DNA of 25,518 bases from Reticulitermes lucifugus. Taxonomy: Eukaryota > Arthropoda > Insecta > Blattodea > Rhinotermitidae. Position numbers and translations under genes: made by a program. The notes beneath the pieces are model-generated. The model saw only the letters and a list, made by a program, of their open reading frames with translations. It made no database searches and had not been told where the DNA came from. The stretch is taken from positions 1 through 25,518 of the forward strand of contig JAKCWW010008266.1 in assembly GCA_026260175.1 (NCBI GenBank), read 5' to 3'. Shown piece after piece: positions 15,601 to 25,049 of this stretch (the stretch's first letter is position 1; the number at the start of each line of letters is the position of its first letter).

Positions 15601-15990
15601 AGCCAAATGGTATTGCACGCAAGGAATAATACGCAACAACAGAACACAGAAATCTGCACATTTCTACGATTCCAACTTACAAGACCGACTGCCAGTAATT
15701 TTTAAATATAACAAAGAACATGTAAAAATTTTATAATTTTAATTTCTGTATTTTACATATTCCCTAGAAGTTTAAAGTTGAACTCATTGGGAACCACAAT
15801 TTTATTGGAATAGTGTTTTACTCTAAGAGGATGTACAAACTTTTATATTGATGTATAGTCTATGGTAAAGTCTTTGACCCCCTGATGATGGCCGGTAACC
15901 GGCCGAAACATATGTAGAGGTGTACGATATTATTGTAAGTATATAGTGCATGTGTTGGTAAAGTGAAGTCTTTCATTATTTGACTCTTCA
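15601..15990 (+). repeat. Repeat carrying a hammerhead-like core
   Basis: Sequence after the LINE truncation holds the motif at 15876-15925. Its framework resembles that of the 6984-8003 pair only around the motif, so it is a different family of probably similar type (Penelope-like or another ribozyme-bearing retroelement). Confidence 0.45.
15876..15925 (+). ncRNA. Hammerhead-like ribozyme core, best-preserved copy
   Basis: CTGATGA (15882-15888) is followed by one T and a perfect 6-bp stem II (GGCCGG-TAA-CCGGCC, 15890-15904). Next come GAAAC (15905-15909) and the palindrome ACATATGT, then A. Then GAGGT can pair with ACCCC just upstream of the core (4 of 5 bp). Both core strands match the hammerhead consensus CUGANGA and GAAA, and an A at the cleavage position (UH) is permitted. 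The unpaired U before stem II is atypical. Confidence 0.5.
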
Positions 15991-16024
15991 TTTACTACGT
16001 AGGTCTAATATGAAAACTATTGCA

Positions 16025-16095
16025 GTGATGAAATGAATGAGGATGAGGTGGGCAGAACGTGTAGTACACATGGGTTGAGAATTGAATTCAAAATG
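16025..16095 (+). mobile_element. Small LINE 3'-region fragment
   Basis: RMRWAERVVHMG is encoded at ATGAGGATGAGGTGGGCAGA..., the same block as in 15490-15600. The fragment is about 70 nt, with divergent DNA on both sides. Confidence 0.6.
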
Positions 16096-16199
16096 TTTAT
16101 TAAATGCGAGGCGTATATAAAGGTAAAATTGTCCCTGGGCTTAAATTGAGCACCAAAGCATGCTGATGTACGGGAGGTAATGCTTCAAGCATTATGAGT

Positions 16200-16400
16200 T
16201 TCTGCACTAGAGGGAGTCTACAACTCAAAATTCACGTCCCAGTGCTTTACCCGCGGAGAAAGAACCCCGGTATAGTTGCACACTGAATAGAAGGCTGGGG
16301 GTTCCAGAGACGGTCTGAACGCGCGATGGAGAAATGTCTGCCCTTGCCGGGAACGGAATCTTTGTTCCCCTGTCCAGCGCATTGCGAAGTCATTATTGAG
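16200..16400 (-). mobile_element. SINE-like repeat
   Basis: The minus strand reads GATTCCGTTCCCGGCAAGGG, a T-arm/B-box-like segment, then GCAGACATTTCTCC, CTGGAACCCCCAGCC and TACCGGGGTTCTTTCTCCGC. This order is known to me from an abundant tRNA-derived repeat of cockroach-like insects (FLHR...PPAFYSV...TGVLSPRVK when translated). It accounts for the 105-codon minus frame. Confidence 0.5.
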
Positions 16401-16539
16401 TTCACGGGAGGGCGATACTCGTAAGACGCACGAGTACAGTGTGAGGGAGTGAAAAGATGAAGATGAAGAAAGTATCCCCTGGCGGGTTTTTGTGAAGGCG
16501 GGAAACCTTGACCATTCTACACAAAAGACTGTCATTTCG

Positions 16540-18402
16540 TGGCCATCTGAAGAGGCGTAACTGTCACGCGTTCAATTCGATCCCGTACCATGGAGATAGC
16601 CATTTTCCGGTCGGTTGGTTCTTAGCACATCGATGGACACTGTGACTTCAACGTAATAGTACGTGACGAACAGTATTAAGAGAAATAATTCATATTACTT
16701 CATCCATAGAGGTAGGTAACAATGAATGAAAGTGTCACATTTCGTTATAAAGTACAGTGAAAACCATAGGAATCGCCTGCTTTAACATCCAGTTTCTGCA
16801 TTCTGTCCACAAGATGTAATATTCACGTGTCTCGAACGATCTCAAACTATGATTACTACCCTCAACATTACTGTCAGGTTGGTATTTGCAGTGGGGACAT
16901 AGCCTACTCTTTACTGTGAAGTAGGTACCAAATTTTTAAATACTACAATTACACGAACTTTTGCCTCGGTATTTGTGTCTGTGATTCACGAGGTTTTCTT
17001 GCATACCTAAGCAATTTTTATCACCGTCTGACATGATAAAGACTGTATAGTTTGTTCCTTGTCTTTTTTTTTTCGATTACATCTTCAGCATTGCCTTGCT
17101 TTGCATAATATTGGGACATTTCTTTCACGTAACATGTAACAAATTTTTTGAAACTGCAGTTATTTTGTCCATATTGTGTTATTCAAACTAAACAACCCTC
17201 TTTTTGCAATTTGCTTTAGCATGAATTTGGCAGGCAAACATTTGGGATTCCAATTTTTCTGGCACGTTGTACGAGCTTTTTATGTACTTTTCAGAACCAA
17301 GCATTGTCATACGCTTCGTGTATTCAAAGTGGTTTAACGTATTTGGAATTTCAAAACAAATAAAGACCACATCGTTACTAATTTCTTCGGAATGGTTGGG
17401 CGGAAAAGGTCCGCCAGACCGTAAGTACTTGGAATGGTATCCTTGTAATTCATTGTTGTGGACTCAAGAATGTTACATATTCTGCCATTGTTTCTGAAGC
17501 TTTCGGTGTGACTCGCATTGATTTTGATGTCGTAAGTACTAGTAATAAACTTTACTCTTTTCTGTATGTTGTGTTATGTATCCCGTTTTTTTGCACATGG
17601 CATTATTTGCAGATTTTATGGCAGAGAAAATTCTAAATACCAGCTGAATTTAAATGGACAGTCACTCTTCAGAAGTGGATACTATTCACACGGCAATGAA
17701 GAGACGCGAAATACGCAGCGATTTTAATTAAGTATTAAAGTATTACACATGTAATGGCAACTGTGACTTCGGTGGTTAATTTGTAATGCACATGTTACAA
17801 AATTGAAGCTGTATGTACGCTAAATCATATGTATGTTGTCTTTGCCCTTCTGGATATTAGCCAATGCCTGACAATCGTGAAAATTTTTTTTATAATTTCA
17901 GTATTTTACAGGTGTATTAAACGTATCTACGAAACAAGGCCCAATGCGAAATAAATTCTCGTGTAGTTAGTATCGTTTGTAATGCTGGGAGCACGGATCG
18001 GAGCGCCACGAAATGACCTTTCAATTTTCCTTACTTAATATGGCGGAGAGCCGTGAGAATTGTGTGTACAATCTGACATATTCATACGTCCAAATTTAGA
18101 CCAGTTGCTTTGTAAAAAATACGACAGCTGTATTTTCGATGGACCCGTACTTGGCTCATACGAGTGTAGTAATTGTTATTGCGTCGTGAACTTATTTTGC
18201 TAAGATTACTAGTTTCCCCTGAGGTTTGTATTCCGCCGGATGTATACGCGCATACATATCTTGAAAGTAGTCCCACAAAGCACAGAGAATTCATTGATCA
18301 GTGTGGTGTGGTGTGAGTGGGTTCGGTGTGCTCCTAAAATTGATAGATTTGCGTATCAAAACGTCGTGAAGTCGAATTAATTCGACATATTTCAGTGTGG
18401 TG
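16540..18402 (+). promoter_or_regulatory. CpG-richer upstream region of the second gene
   Basis: CpG density is visibly higher than in surrounding DNA, especially 16555-16680 and 17940-18370. GCCATTTTCCGG at 16599-16610 is identical to the motif in the IF1 promoter, and ATGGCGGAG at about 18043 is another YY1-like site. Arthropod initiator-like TCAGTG occurs at 18298 and 18392. CGACATATTTCAG at about 18381-18393 could be an acceptor, and CAGACCGTAAGTAC (about 17412) or GTCGTAAGTAC (about 17530) a donor, so a 5' UTR intron is possible. Which start is used cannot be decided from sequence. Confidence 0.45.
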
Positions 18403-18468
18403 ATGAATTTGAGGATATATTTCATTCTGTTCAGCACGTTCCTGCTTGGATACACGAATGCTGAAGAG
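18403..18468 (+). CDS. First coding exon of an unidentified secreted or membrane protein (partial gene)
   Basis: ATG at 18403 opens 22 codons. A short N-region with one arginine (MNLRIY) precedes a hydrophobic core (FILFSTFLLG), then YTNA and EE. This is a textbook signal peptide with a likely cut after Thr-Asn-Ala. The exon ends at GAG|GTAAGT, a strong donor, phase 0. The start context is GGTGATG, and the upstream block is promoter-like. The product therefore enters the secretory pathway; its identity cannot be told from the leader alone. No downstream exon with an in-phase acceptor and gene-like content was found up to the window end, which fits the large introns seen in IF1. A chance open frame is the alternative. 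Confidence 0.6.
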
Positions 18469-19573
18469 GTAAGTTGCTTTCAGCCGCAGATTCAGACGGG
18501 AATTTTTTAAAGTGAAGGGTTCTCCGTTTTCTGTAGTCAACAAACATTGTAGTCATTTTGTCATGGCTGCCATATAGTAATATTATTCTAGTGTTCCATG
18601 TCGACTATTTTTATTATTATACGAGACGTGTGATAGATAAAGTTGGGGCGGGGATGAATGTTTGACAGTTTCGTGTGCGAAATCGCAGGTGTTGGAGTTG
18701 GATGGGTGGGGGGAGTGTTCATGTTTGCAGTAGCGGAAATGGTACATGTGATAATCAGATGGTTAGCAGTGTCAGTAATTTGGTCTACGTATGCATGGTA
18801 CCACGCCGTTTCTTTGGATCAATCTTTCAGATAGTTTTACTCTGACTTTGTCCTAAAATGTGTTAAACGTTTTACTCGAATGTAGGTACTTTGTCAGAGA
18901 ATTACTAGGTAGACATGCTGGAAGACTATTAGGTAACCCTCATTGAGAGATGACTGTAGGCTTTTAATAATTTGGGTACTCATTCCGGTTACTTGCCCAC
19001 TCAGAATCGTTCGACCTAGAAATATTTTAGTGCTAATTATAACGTATAAGATCGTTTAGGGCGGTGAGTTGGTATTCAGCCATTATTTACTGCTGCTTCA
19101 AAAGCTTTCTGAAACCTGTTTCTGAAGGAGATAAAGCTCTGTGTTCTGTTTGAAGGAAAATAGGCTGTCATAACCAAAAGAATTCTACGCTGATGTTCTA
19201 AGAAACCTTAATTGTTGTGAGACTAATCCACCAAATTCGGTGACAGGTGGACTAATGACGTTCTTTTGAAAGTTGGGATCAGTTACATTGCTCTAAGTTA
19301 GTGTTTCAGCCGTGGTTTTTAGTATTGCATAACAAAATTTACCAGTTAGATAATTGTGATGGTTGCTACACTTCGGAGCAAGAACCACCAAAGTGTACCG
19401 GTTTCCGAATTCGGAACATTTTACAATTAGGGATAGTGATATCTGTGTTAGTGATTATGGTAATATGTTGCGAATTCGTAGCGTGAACCTTGTAAAAAGA
19501 GGTCAGACGTCTCCCAGAACCATTTACACTTGTAGGCCTGTTTCTAGGCCCCACTAGTTCAAAACTATTACAG
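18469..19573. other. Probable intron, no recognised content
   Basis: It starts with GTAAGT. CpG stays moderately high to about 18720. Short open frames at 19301-19626 on both strands overlap each other and show nothing recognisable. Confidence 0.4.
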
Positions 19574-19581
19574 GGGAAACA

Positions 19582-19665
19582 ATGACATCCCTTGTGAACC
19601 GTCTCGTAGTTGAAGAGGTGAAGCACAAGTTGTTGAGAAAATATTTGGTCTCAAGTAGGTACGAG
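19582..19665 (+). CDS. Candidate first coding exon, unknown
   Basis: ATG in a good insect context (GAAACAATG) opens 28 codons beginning MTSLVNRLVVEEVKHKLLRK and ending at TACGAG|GTAAGT, a strong donor, phase 0. It is mostly charged/aliphatic and could be helical. The acceptor-like CTATTACAG at 19565-19573 lies just upstream. If it were spliced directly to the signal-peptide exon (phase 0) the frame would hit TGA, so it is not simply the next exon of that gene. I do not recognise it; a chance frame is quite possible. Confidence 0.22.
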
Positions 19666-19737
19666 GTAAGTTTGGAATTTAGGGTATTTTGTAACAGAAT
19701 TTTTCCAGTTGTTATTGTTGCGTGGGTTTAGTGAAGG

Positions 19738-19880
19738 AGGTAGAGGTAATGTGGATGGTGAAACCACTTGGAAAGAAGGCACTTAGGAAACCGAGAAGGA
19801 GATGGGAGGATATATCTGACATGTTCCGTAGGAAAATGGGTTATGAGGTGGATGGACCTAGCTCAGTTCTGTAGAGGTGG
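19738..19880 (+). mobile_element. LINE 3'-end fragment
   Basis: KKALRKPRRRWEDISDMFRR, then a GYEVDG-like block, equals the GRPRRRWEDNIKMDL...GW-G-DW block of the same non-LTR family as at 15490 and 21840. The copy is truncated on both sides. Confidence 0.75.
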
Positions 19881-20894
19881 GTTTTGGTATGAATGTTTTT
19901 GCACTTTTGGGTTCTGTTACCAGAGATAACAGTAATGCAAATCTCATGCACCATCTGAAATATTTACATTAAAGATCAATGCACAAATTACTATATAAGG
20001 CTAATAAATGTTATAACAATAACAGCAGTAACAACAACAATGACAATAACAACCATGATAATATTGAATCTGCATCACTGTCATATGCACAAAGAAAATT
20101 TCACATTTGCGAAGATTTGAACAAATTGAATAAAACTGGTGTGGTGAAATGCTGTTGCAGGAATAAATCAAATGAAATGCTTTCAGAATTTTAGAGGTGA
20201 AGCTTGAGCTTTGAATCTTGTCCTGTTGTGTATTGAATCACCTGAGGCATGGCACCACAAATTTTCCAGATATTTAGGAGTCACTTCAAATTGTAGTAGA
20301 ACATTCTGTGGTCTCAGTATACAGGATATCTCTTTGTGTTACTTGCACAGATACACCTACACACACAGTTCTACATTGAGTTTCCTAGGATTATGGTCAT
20401 GAGGCAAACATACATCTTGATGAGTGGGGTGAACAACACAGATGTTCGCAAGAGAAGAAACTTACTGTAGTAGATAATTTTCTTACACAATTATAAGGTG
20501 TATTTGCCACATGTTAGTTCTCAAATTGGTGAACCAAGGATGTCCATAACATGTGATTCTGCTGGTTTTGTTTATTGGTTTGTCACATATGTTTGGACAT
20601 GCTGTTTTATCTTCTTCCTTCAGTGGATCTCATTGGCCACCTTCCTTGCTCCCTGTCTGCATAACATCACCACGTCCTCACCCAATCTACTTTGACTGTG
20701 TACATGGGAGCTAGTATATTGACATCCATTTTCAACCCAAGTGACTGCAATCTGAATATCCAGCAAGTATTCAGCAGGAACCTGGTTTGAATCCGTGCTG
20801 AAATCAGTTGTGGTGGCTTATTAGATCTGAAGTTGTCATGGTGGTGAAGATGTAGATGGTGATCTCATGGGTTATGACACCCTGCAGTTTCTTT
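19881..20894. other. Stretch without a recognised gene
   Basis: An AAC/AAT-rich low-complexity tract lies at about 20010-20065. Sequence around 20245-20305 (AAATTTTCCAGATATTTAGGAG) resembles the downstream part of the repeat at 20895-21175. Other short open frames have no recognisable content. Confidence 0.45.
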
Positions 20895-21175
20895 TCAGAG
20901 TAGCAAATGGAGGCAGCGTGTTCCTCCAGAACGTTGGTAACCACTTGTGAGAGCACATGGTGTCACAAACCAAAAGACCACAATCTAAATTATGAAGGAA
21001 TATGCATTTCTTGGTATTCCTCAGTTCACATAGGTGTATGGCATCATTCCTACATGTTACGCACTTCATCATTTGTTTATCCTATGGCAGGGGCCCAAAA
21101 ATTTTCCAAAGATTGAGGAGCAACCTCTGAAGTCTGGATGCCAGAAGGGTGGCTCGATGTATGTGATCTGATACA
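20895..21175 (+). mobile_element. Dispersed insect repeat (KMAACSSKTLV type), longer copy
   Basis: MEAACSSRTLVTTCESTWCH, then a KDHNLN-like block, is followed by GGGGCCCAAAAATTTTCC...AGGAGCAACCTCTGAAG...CTGGATGCCAGAAGGGTG. The second part recurs in inverted orientation at 23795-23885. The family is not a host gene. Confidence 0.6.
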
Positions 21176-21419
21176 CATTTTTGTGTGTAAGGAAAAAACA
21201 GTAATAATTATGTTGAAAATATTAGGCACCACTGTAAAAATTTAGTCACCTGCACAACCAAGTGCCCAGGATTTGTGCACCCATTCTTTGTGGTATCTCA
21301 TTTGACATGTTACATCCTTGTTACCCACCTATTTTTTTCTGTTTACATTTGTTGTGTTGTTGAGTTATGAAGAACCGGTAGCCTTTTATGCTTGAGGAAC
21401 AGCAATTTTTCTGTAACAA

Positions 21420-21550
21420 CAGGAAATTGCTTATATGAAATTTGAGGTTCTTGTGGTGGTGAATATTAAGGATATGATCTGGGCTGTGAAGCCATGTAGT
21501 GTGGTAATTAGGTGTGAACATTTTAGAAGATGGTGCTGCCTCTGTTTGTA
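21420..21550 (-). mobile_element. Dispersed insect repeat (same family), minus strand
   Basis: The minus-strand frame reads TEAAPSSKMFTPNYHTTW, then a PDHILNIHHHKNLKFHI-like run, close to the family form EAA-SE-V-YQTTRRN-PEDSHLH-RRENLKSHI. It lies head to head with the + copy at 21555. Confidence 0.55.
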
Positions 21551-21554
21551 GGTA

Positions 21555-21660
21555 CAAAATGAAGGCAGCATTATTCCTCCAAAATGTTCTTGCCTGTCTG
21601 CTCAACTGTATGCCATCATTCACAGAAGACCACATTCTTGTGTGTATTAACTTACATCTT
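21555..21660 (+). mobile_element. Dispersed insect repeat (same family), plus strand
   Basis: AAGGCAGCATTATTCCTCCA...GAAGACCACATTCTTG parallels AGGCAGCGTGTTCCTCCAGA...AAGACCACAATCT of the 20895 copy, with indels that shift frame. Confidence 0.5.
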
Positions 21661-21839
21661 TCCAAGTATGAAACTTGAAGCTCTAACAGTGACCAAAGGT
21701 GGTGAAATCTTCTTAGGGGTACAGCTGTATCACTTGAGAGCAGACATTTCTTTTTGGAGGCTCTCTGTATATAAACTGGCTGACAGTGCTAACCCATCAC
21801 ATCATTCCATGAGGGTGGAGACACATTCAGGCTGATTAG

Positions 21840-22870
21840 TTGAAGTTTTAATTTCAAAGGAAAATGCCTTGCCATTGGGAATGTCTGTGTAAACTGAAAT
21901 TGAATGGGACACATCAGCTTCTAGTGTGTGCAGATGGTGTTAATTTATGACATTAGGAAATATGGATACTGTAAAGAGAAACACAGAATCTTTATTAGCC
22001 ATGGGTGAGGTGACTAGTCTAAAAGTAAATGCTCAAAACTAAGGACAGGATTTTTAAATTATGATACTGCAAAAATCGTTGTAACAGCCAGCTGAGCAAG
22101 ACTAGTTCAGCACTTAATGGCAGATTTATGAAGCATAGTATAATGAAAATGTTGTGTTTGTTTACATCAGGACAAACTTGCAACATAACGATGGCTAATA
22201 AATTCTTTGAATAAGAGGCAAAGTTCAGATATTTTGGAGCAGGAATAACAAATCAAAATTGCATATGTGAAGAGATTAAGAACAATTAAAATTCAAAGAG
22301 TGTATGTCATCTGGAATCTTTCGTCTTCCCATTTACTGTAAAAACATAAAGTTAAAGTATGCAGAACTGTACTTTTTCCTGTTTTTTATATGGTTGTGAT
22401 ACTTTGTCACGTTAAGGGAATATTATAGGTTTAGGGTTGTCATGAATAAGGTGCTGAGGAAGAACTGTGGGCCTAGGACAGAGGAGTTAACAGGTGATGG
22501 AGAAGATTGCATGATCTGTACCCCTTGCCACAAATTATTGGGATGATCAGATCAAGGATGATGATGTGGGCAGACCATGTGGCATGTATGGGGGAGAAGA
22601 GAAATGCATATGGTGTTTTAGTAAGGAACCGGAAGGAAAAAACCTCTTGGAAGAGCTAGGCGCAGATGGGAGGATAATATTAAAATGCATCTTAAATGGG
22701 GTGAGATGGCATTTACTGAATTCATCTTGTTAGGATAGGGACAAGTGGTATGCTCATGTGAATGCAATAATTATACATCCATTACCAAAATACGCAGAGA
22801 ATTCTTGACTAGCATAGTACCTGTTAGCTTCTCAAGAAGGTTTCTGCTGCATGGATTTCCCATACAGATG
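21840..22870 (+). mobile_element. 5'-truncated LINE copy, reverse transcriptase C-terminal half to 3' end
   Basis: This is the longest copy in the window, about 1 kb. It opens with LKLNGTHQLLVCADGVNL, the reverse transcriptase catalytic YADD region with the second Asp changed to Gly. It continues with ANKFFE...KFRYFGAGITNQNCICEEIK, YGCDTL, LRKNCGPRTEELTGDGE, a MRWAxH-like stretch, PLGRARRRWEDNIK-like DNA and GATAGGGACAAGTGG. Many stops and frameshifts show it is dead. Similarity ends at about 22870, after ACTAGCATAGTACCTGTTAGCTTCTCAAGAAGG, the tail also seen at 3480 and 10260. It was inserted in sense with the second gene. Confidence 0.85.
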
Positions 22871-23794
22871 TAGTAAAATATCCCACAGGTATGAGTATAG
22901 TAACCATGAGGTACCACATTTATGGAAATATATTCATATGATGTAGTTGCACATGTATTGTCATATGTACAGGAATTAAATATTTTCCATATACATTTTA
23001 TGTAGGGACATCACATTGCTGATATCTACATGCATAAACCTGTACGTGAGCACGAAGTACATGCATACTTAATTTTGGAACCATGTACTTCACTAAACAT
23101 AACTGTAAATTTGACTGTGGGAACTTAAAATGCAGATTATTACAGAAATGCCAGAATTGAACTTGGGAAATGCAATGAGAAAAGAACATGTGGGCTGAAT
23201 GGGGCTTGCATGACTGCATATTCTCAGAACAGTTGTAGGATACAGAATGTGTATTGTACATCTAACGACCATATTAGAGAAGAACTGTAAATAATGTCAG
23301 TACCAGGGCACCAAAAATGTAGTTACTGTCCTCATGAATAAAATGCATGCCACTGGTCTGTGGTGATTTGCCTATTGGGATGAAGGGAACATACTTCTGA
23401 TCCTGATTAATACAACAGTGAGAAGTCTCTGTGAAGCTGATGATTCACTTCCACCTAGTGCCAAAGTTAAGAATGAGTGGAGCCATACTGTCACTCCCCA
23501 ATAATTGTTTGTGGTGTGCACAGGGACATCTTCACCTTCGTGCATATGTCTCCATATTACCAACATCAGGCACAGCATCACATATAAAAGGAGGCTGTTG
23601 CATTACATTTATCTCGGGGGTGCACAAATCCCAGGTGACCACATTTCGTACAGTGGTGCCTAATATTGTCAGCCTAATTACTGCAGTTTTTTTCTCACAT
23701 ACCGAAATATGCATCAGTTCATTTACAGTAGAGAGCCCCCAATAACAGTGAGGTTAATAGGTCACTCCAGGCTTGTGGGTCCTTAGTATGGAAC
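22871..23794. other. Stretch without a recognised gene
   Basis: Open frames at 22998-23261 (minus), 23431-23745 (plus), and 23372-23581 and 23532-23714 (minus) overlap one another. None shows a domain. 23430-23760 is less AT-rich and may be an old transposon body. Confidence 0.4.
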
Positions 23795-23885
23795 TTGAGT
23801 CATGTCACCCTTCTGGCATCTGGGATTCAGAGGTGGCTCATAGGCTTTTGAAAAACATTTGGACCCCTGATGATTTATCTTGATA
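23795..23885 (-). repeat. Second copy of the GGGGCCCAAA...CCAGAAGGGTG repeat segment
   Basis: The reverse complement reads GGGGTCCAAATGTTTTTC...GAGCCACCTCTGAATCC...AGATGCCAGAAGGGTGAC, matching 21085-21170 on the plus strand over about 85 nt. Confidence 0.65.
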
Positions 23886-24545
23886 GAGCTGACTGCTAGA
23901 GAAGATTTAAGACTTAAACTTGTTGGCATGTAATTTAAAATTTTCATATAATGTGTACAACTTATTAATACAGAATATAGTATCTTCCTAATACGTCACA
24001 CTTGCCACTTTGTACAGTTTTAGGTAATACTGAATACTTTGAATTAGCCTGCATTATTGCTTCTCTGTTTGCATTTATTCTTGTCACTTGCCACTGTCAG
24101 TATGTGATAGAGGAAGTAATGAAAAATTTTACACATGCATGCATGTGTATTTTGGTATATATCTTCTGTATTTATGTAGTAAACCCCACTTCATCACCAC
24201 CCATTTCCACCCGAGATGCACCTCTGGGGCATTATGGTCATTGGTTTAGTATGGGCCACTTACCTGCACCACTTTTTTACCCCATACAGTGAGGTTTTCC
24301 AGTCTTGTTTATAATATTAGCAGGGCAGAAAGAGTAGCCAGCAATGAAACAATTGTTTCCCAAGCATGGCGTAGGATGATTAAGAATATTGTGTTCTGGG
24401 ATGTGGTGTTTGGTGTTACGCAGTCTGCTAGATAGATACTAATGTTTGGATTGGACCTGCCTTGTTGCTTTACGTCGGTAATGGAGGCAGCTGTGTTTTG
24501 TGGAACAGTGCTACCTATCTACCATGCTAGTGGTACGTAGTGTCA
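23886..24545. other. Stretch without a recognised gene
   Basis: The 96-codon + frame at 24002-24292 follows a pyrimidine tract and CAG (about 24100), so an exon from 24101 cannot be excluded. The composition is not protein-like and I do not recognise it. Confidence 0.35.
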
Positions 24546-24547
24546 GG

Positions 24548-24958
24548 GTGAGCAGGGGCGCACCGAGAATTTTTCTTTGGTGGGGGGGGGTTGCTGACAC
24601 AATGGCTATGTATAATTTGTTTCATTTTAAAAGCTATGTTATAAAATCATTTAATAAATATAACTGCAACATAACATTGTTTGAAACTGCATTTATATGC
24701 ATATAAATATAACTACATGTTCGATGACTGACTCACCTAATTTTTTAAAAGTTTATCTAAGACTTTCTGAGTTTGTTGTTTTATTTTTCAAAATTGTAAC
24801 ATACTAGCCATCAGCTGATTTCAGTGGCTGATATCGCCGAAGGGTGAATTACGTACAGCGTTTGATACCATCGTGTCTACAAAGTCTGTGTTTCGGTTTT
24901 TAAATTTCGATTTGGGAGTGGGCTGCATCCCGGCAGCCCCCCCCCNGGTTGGCTGCGT
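24548..24958. mobile_element. Possible miniature DNA transposon with G-run ends
   Basis: The left end GCAGGGGCGCACCGAGAATTTTTCTTTGG then TGGGGGGGG resembles ends of a class of arthropod DNA transposons (CAGGGGCG-ACCCAGGA-TTTTT type). The right end shows CCCCCCCCCnGGTTGGCTGCGTGC (24936-24958), an imperfect inverse. The AT-rich interior has no coding remains. One base at 24946 is undetermined inside the C run. Ends and target duplication could not be verified. Confidence 0.35.
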
Positions 24959-25049
24959 GCTTGTGGGTGAGGCGTGAGGATGTGACCGTTTACCATATGG
25001 TATTGTGAGAGATCTGGCAACCAATGAAGCGAGAAACGCTTTAAGGAAT

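Noticed and set aside
15446..15736. 96-codon plus-strand frame as a host gene
   Set aside because: The centre is the IKSRRMRW...GEKRN block of a non-LTR retrotransposon and the rest runs into another repeat.
16218..16535. 105-codon minus-strand frame as a gene
   Set aside because: Half is a SINE-like repeat and half is the start of the CpG-rich block.
19301..19486. 61-codon frame with a hydrophobic C-terminus, possible small membrane protein
   Set aside because: Overlapping frames on both strands, weak start context and no similarity; no stronger than chance.
24101..24292. Possible next exon of the signal-peptide gene after a pyrimidine tract and CAG
   Set aside because: The phase would fit, but the encoded sequence is low-quality, ends in a stop without exon-like features and matches nothing I know.
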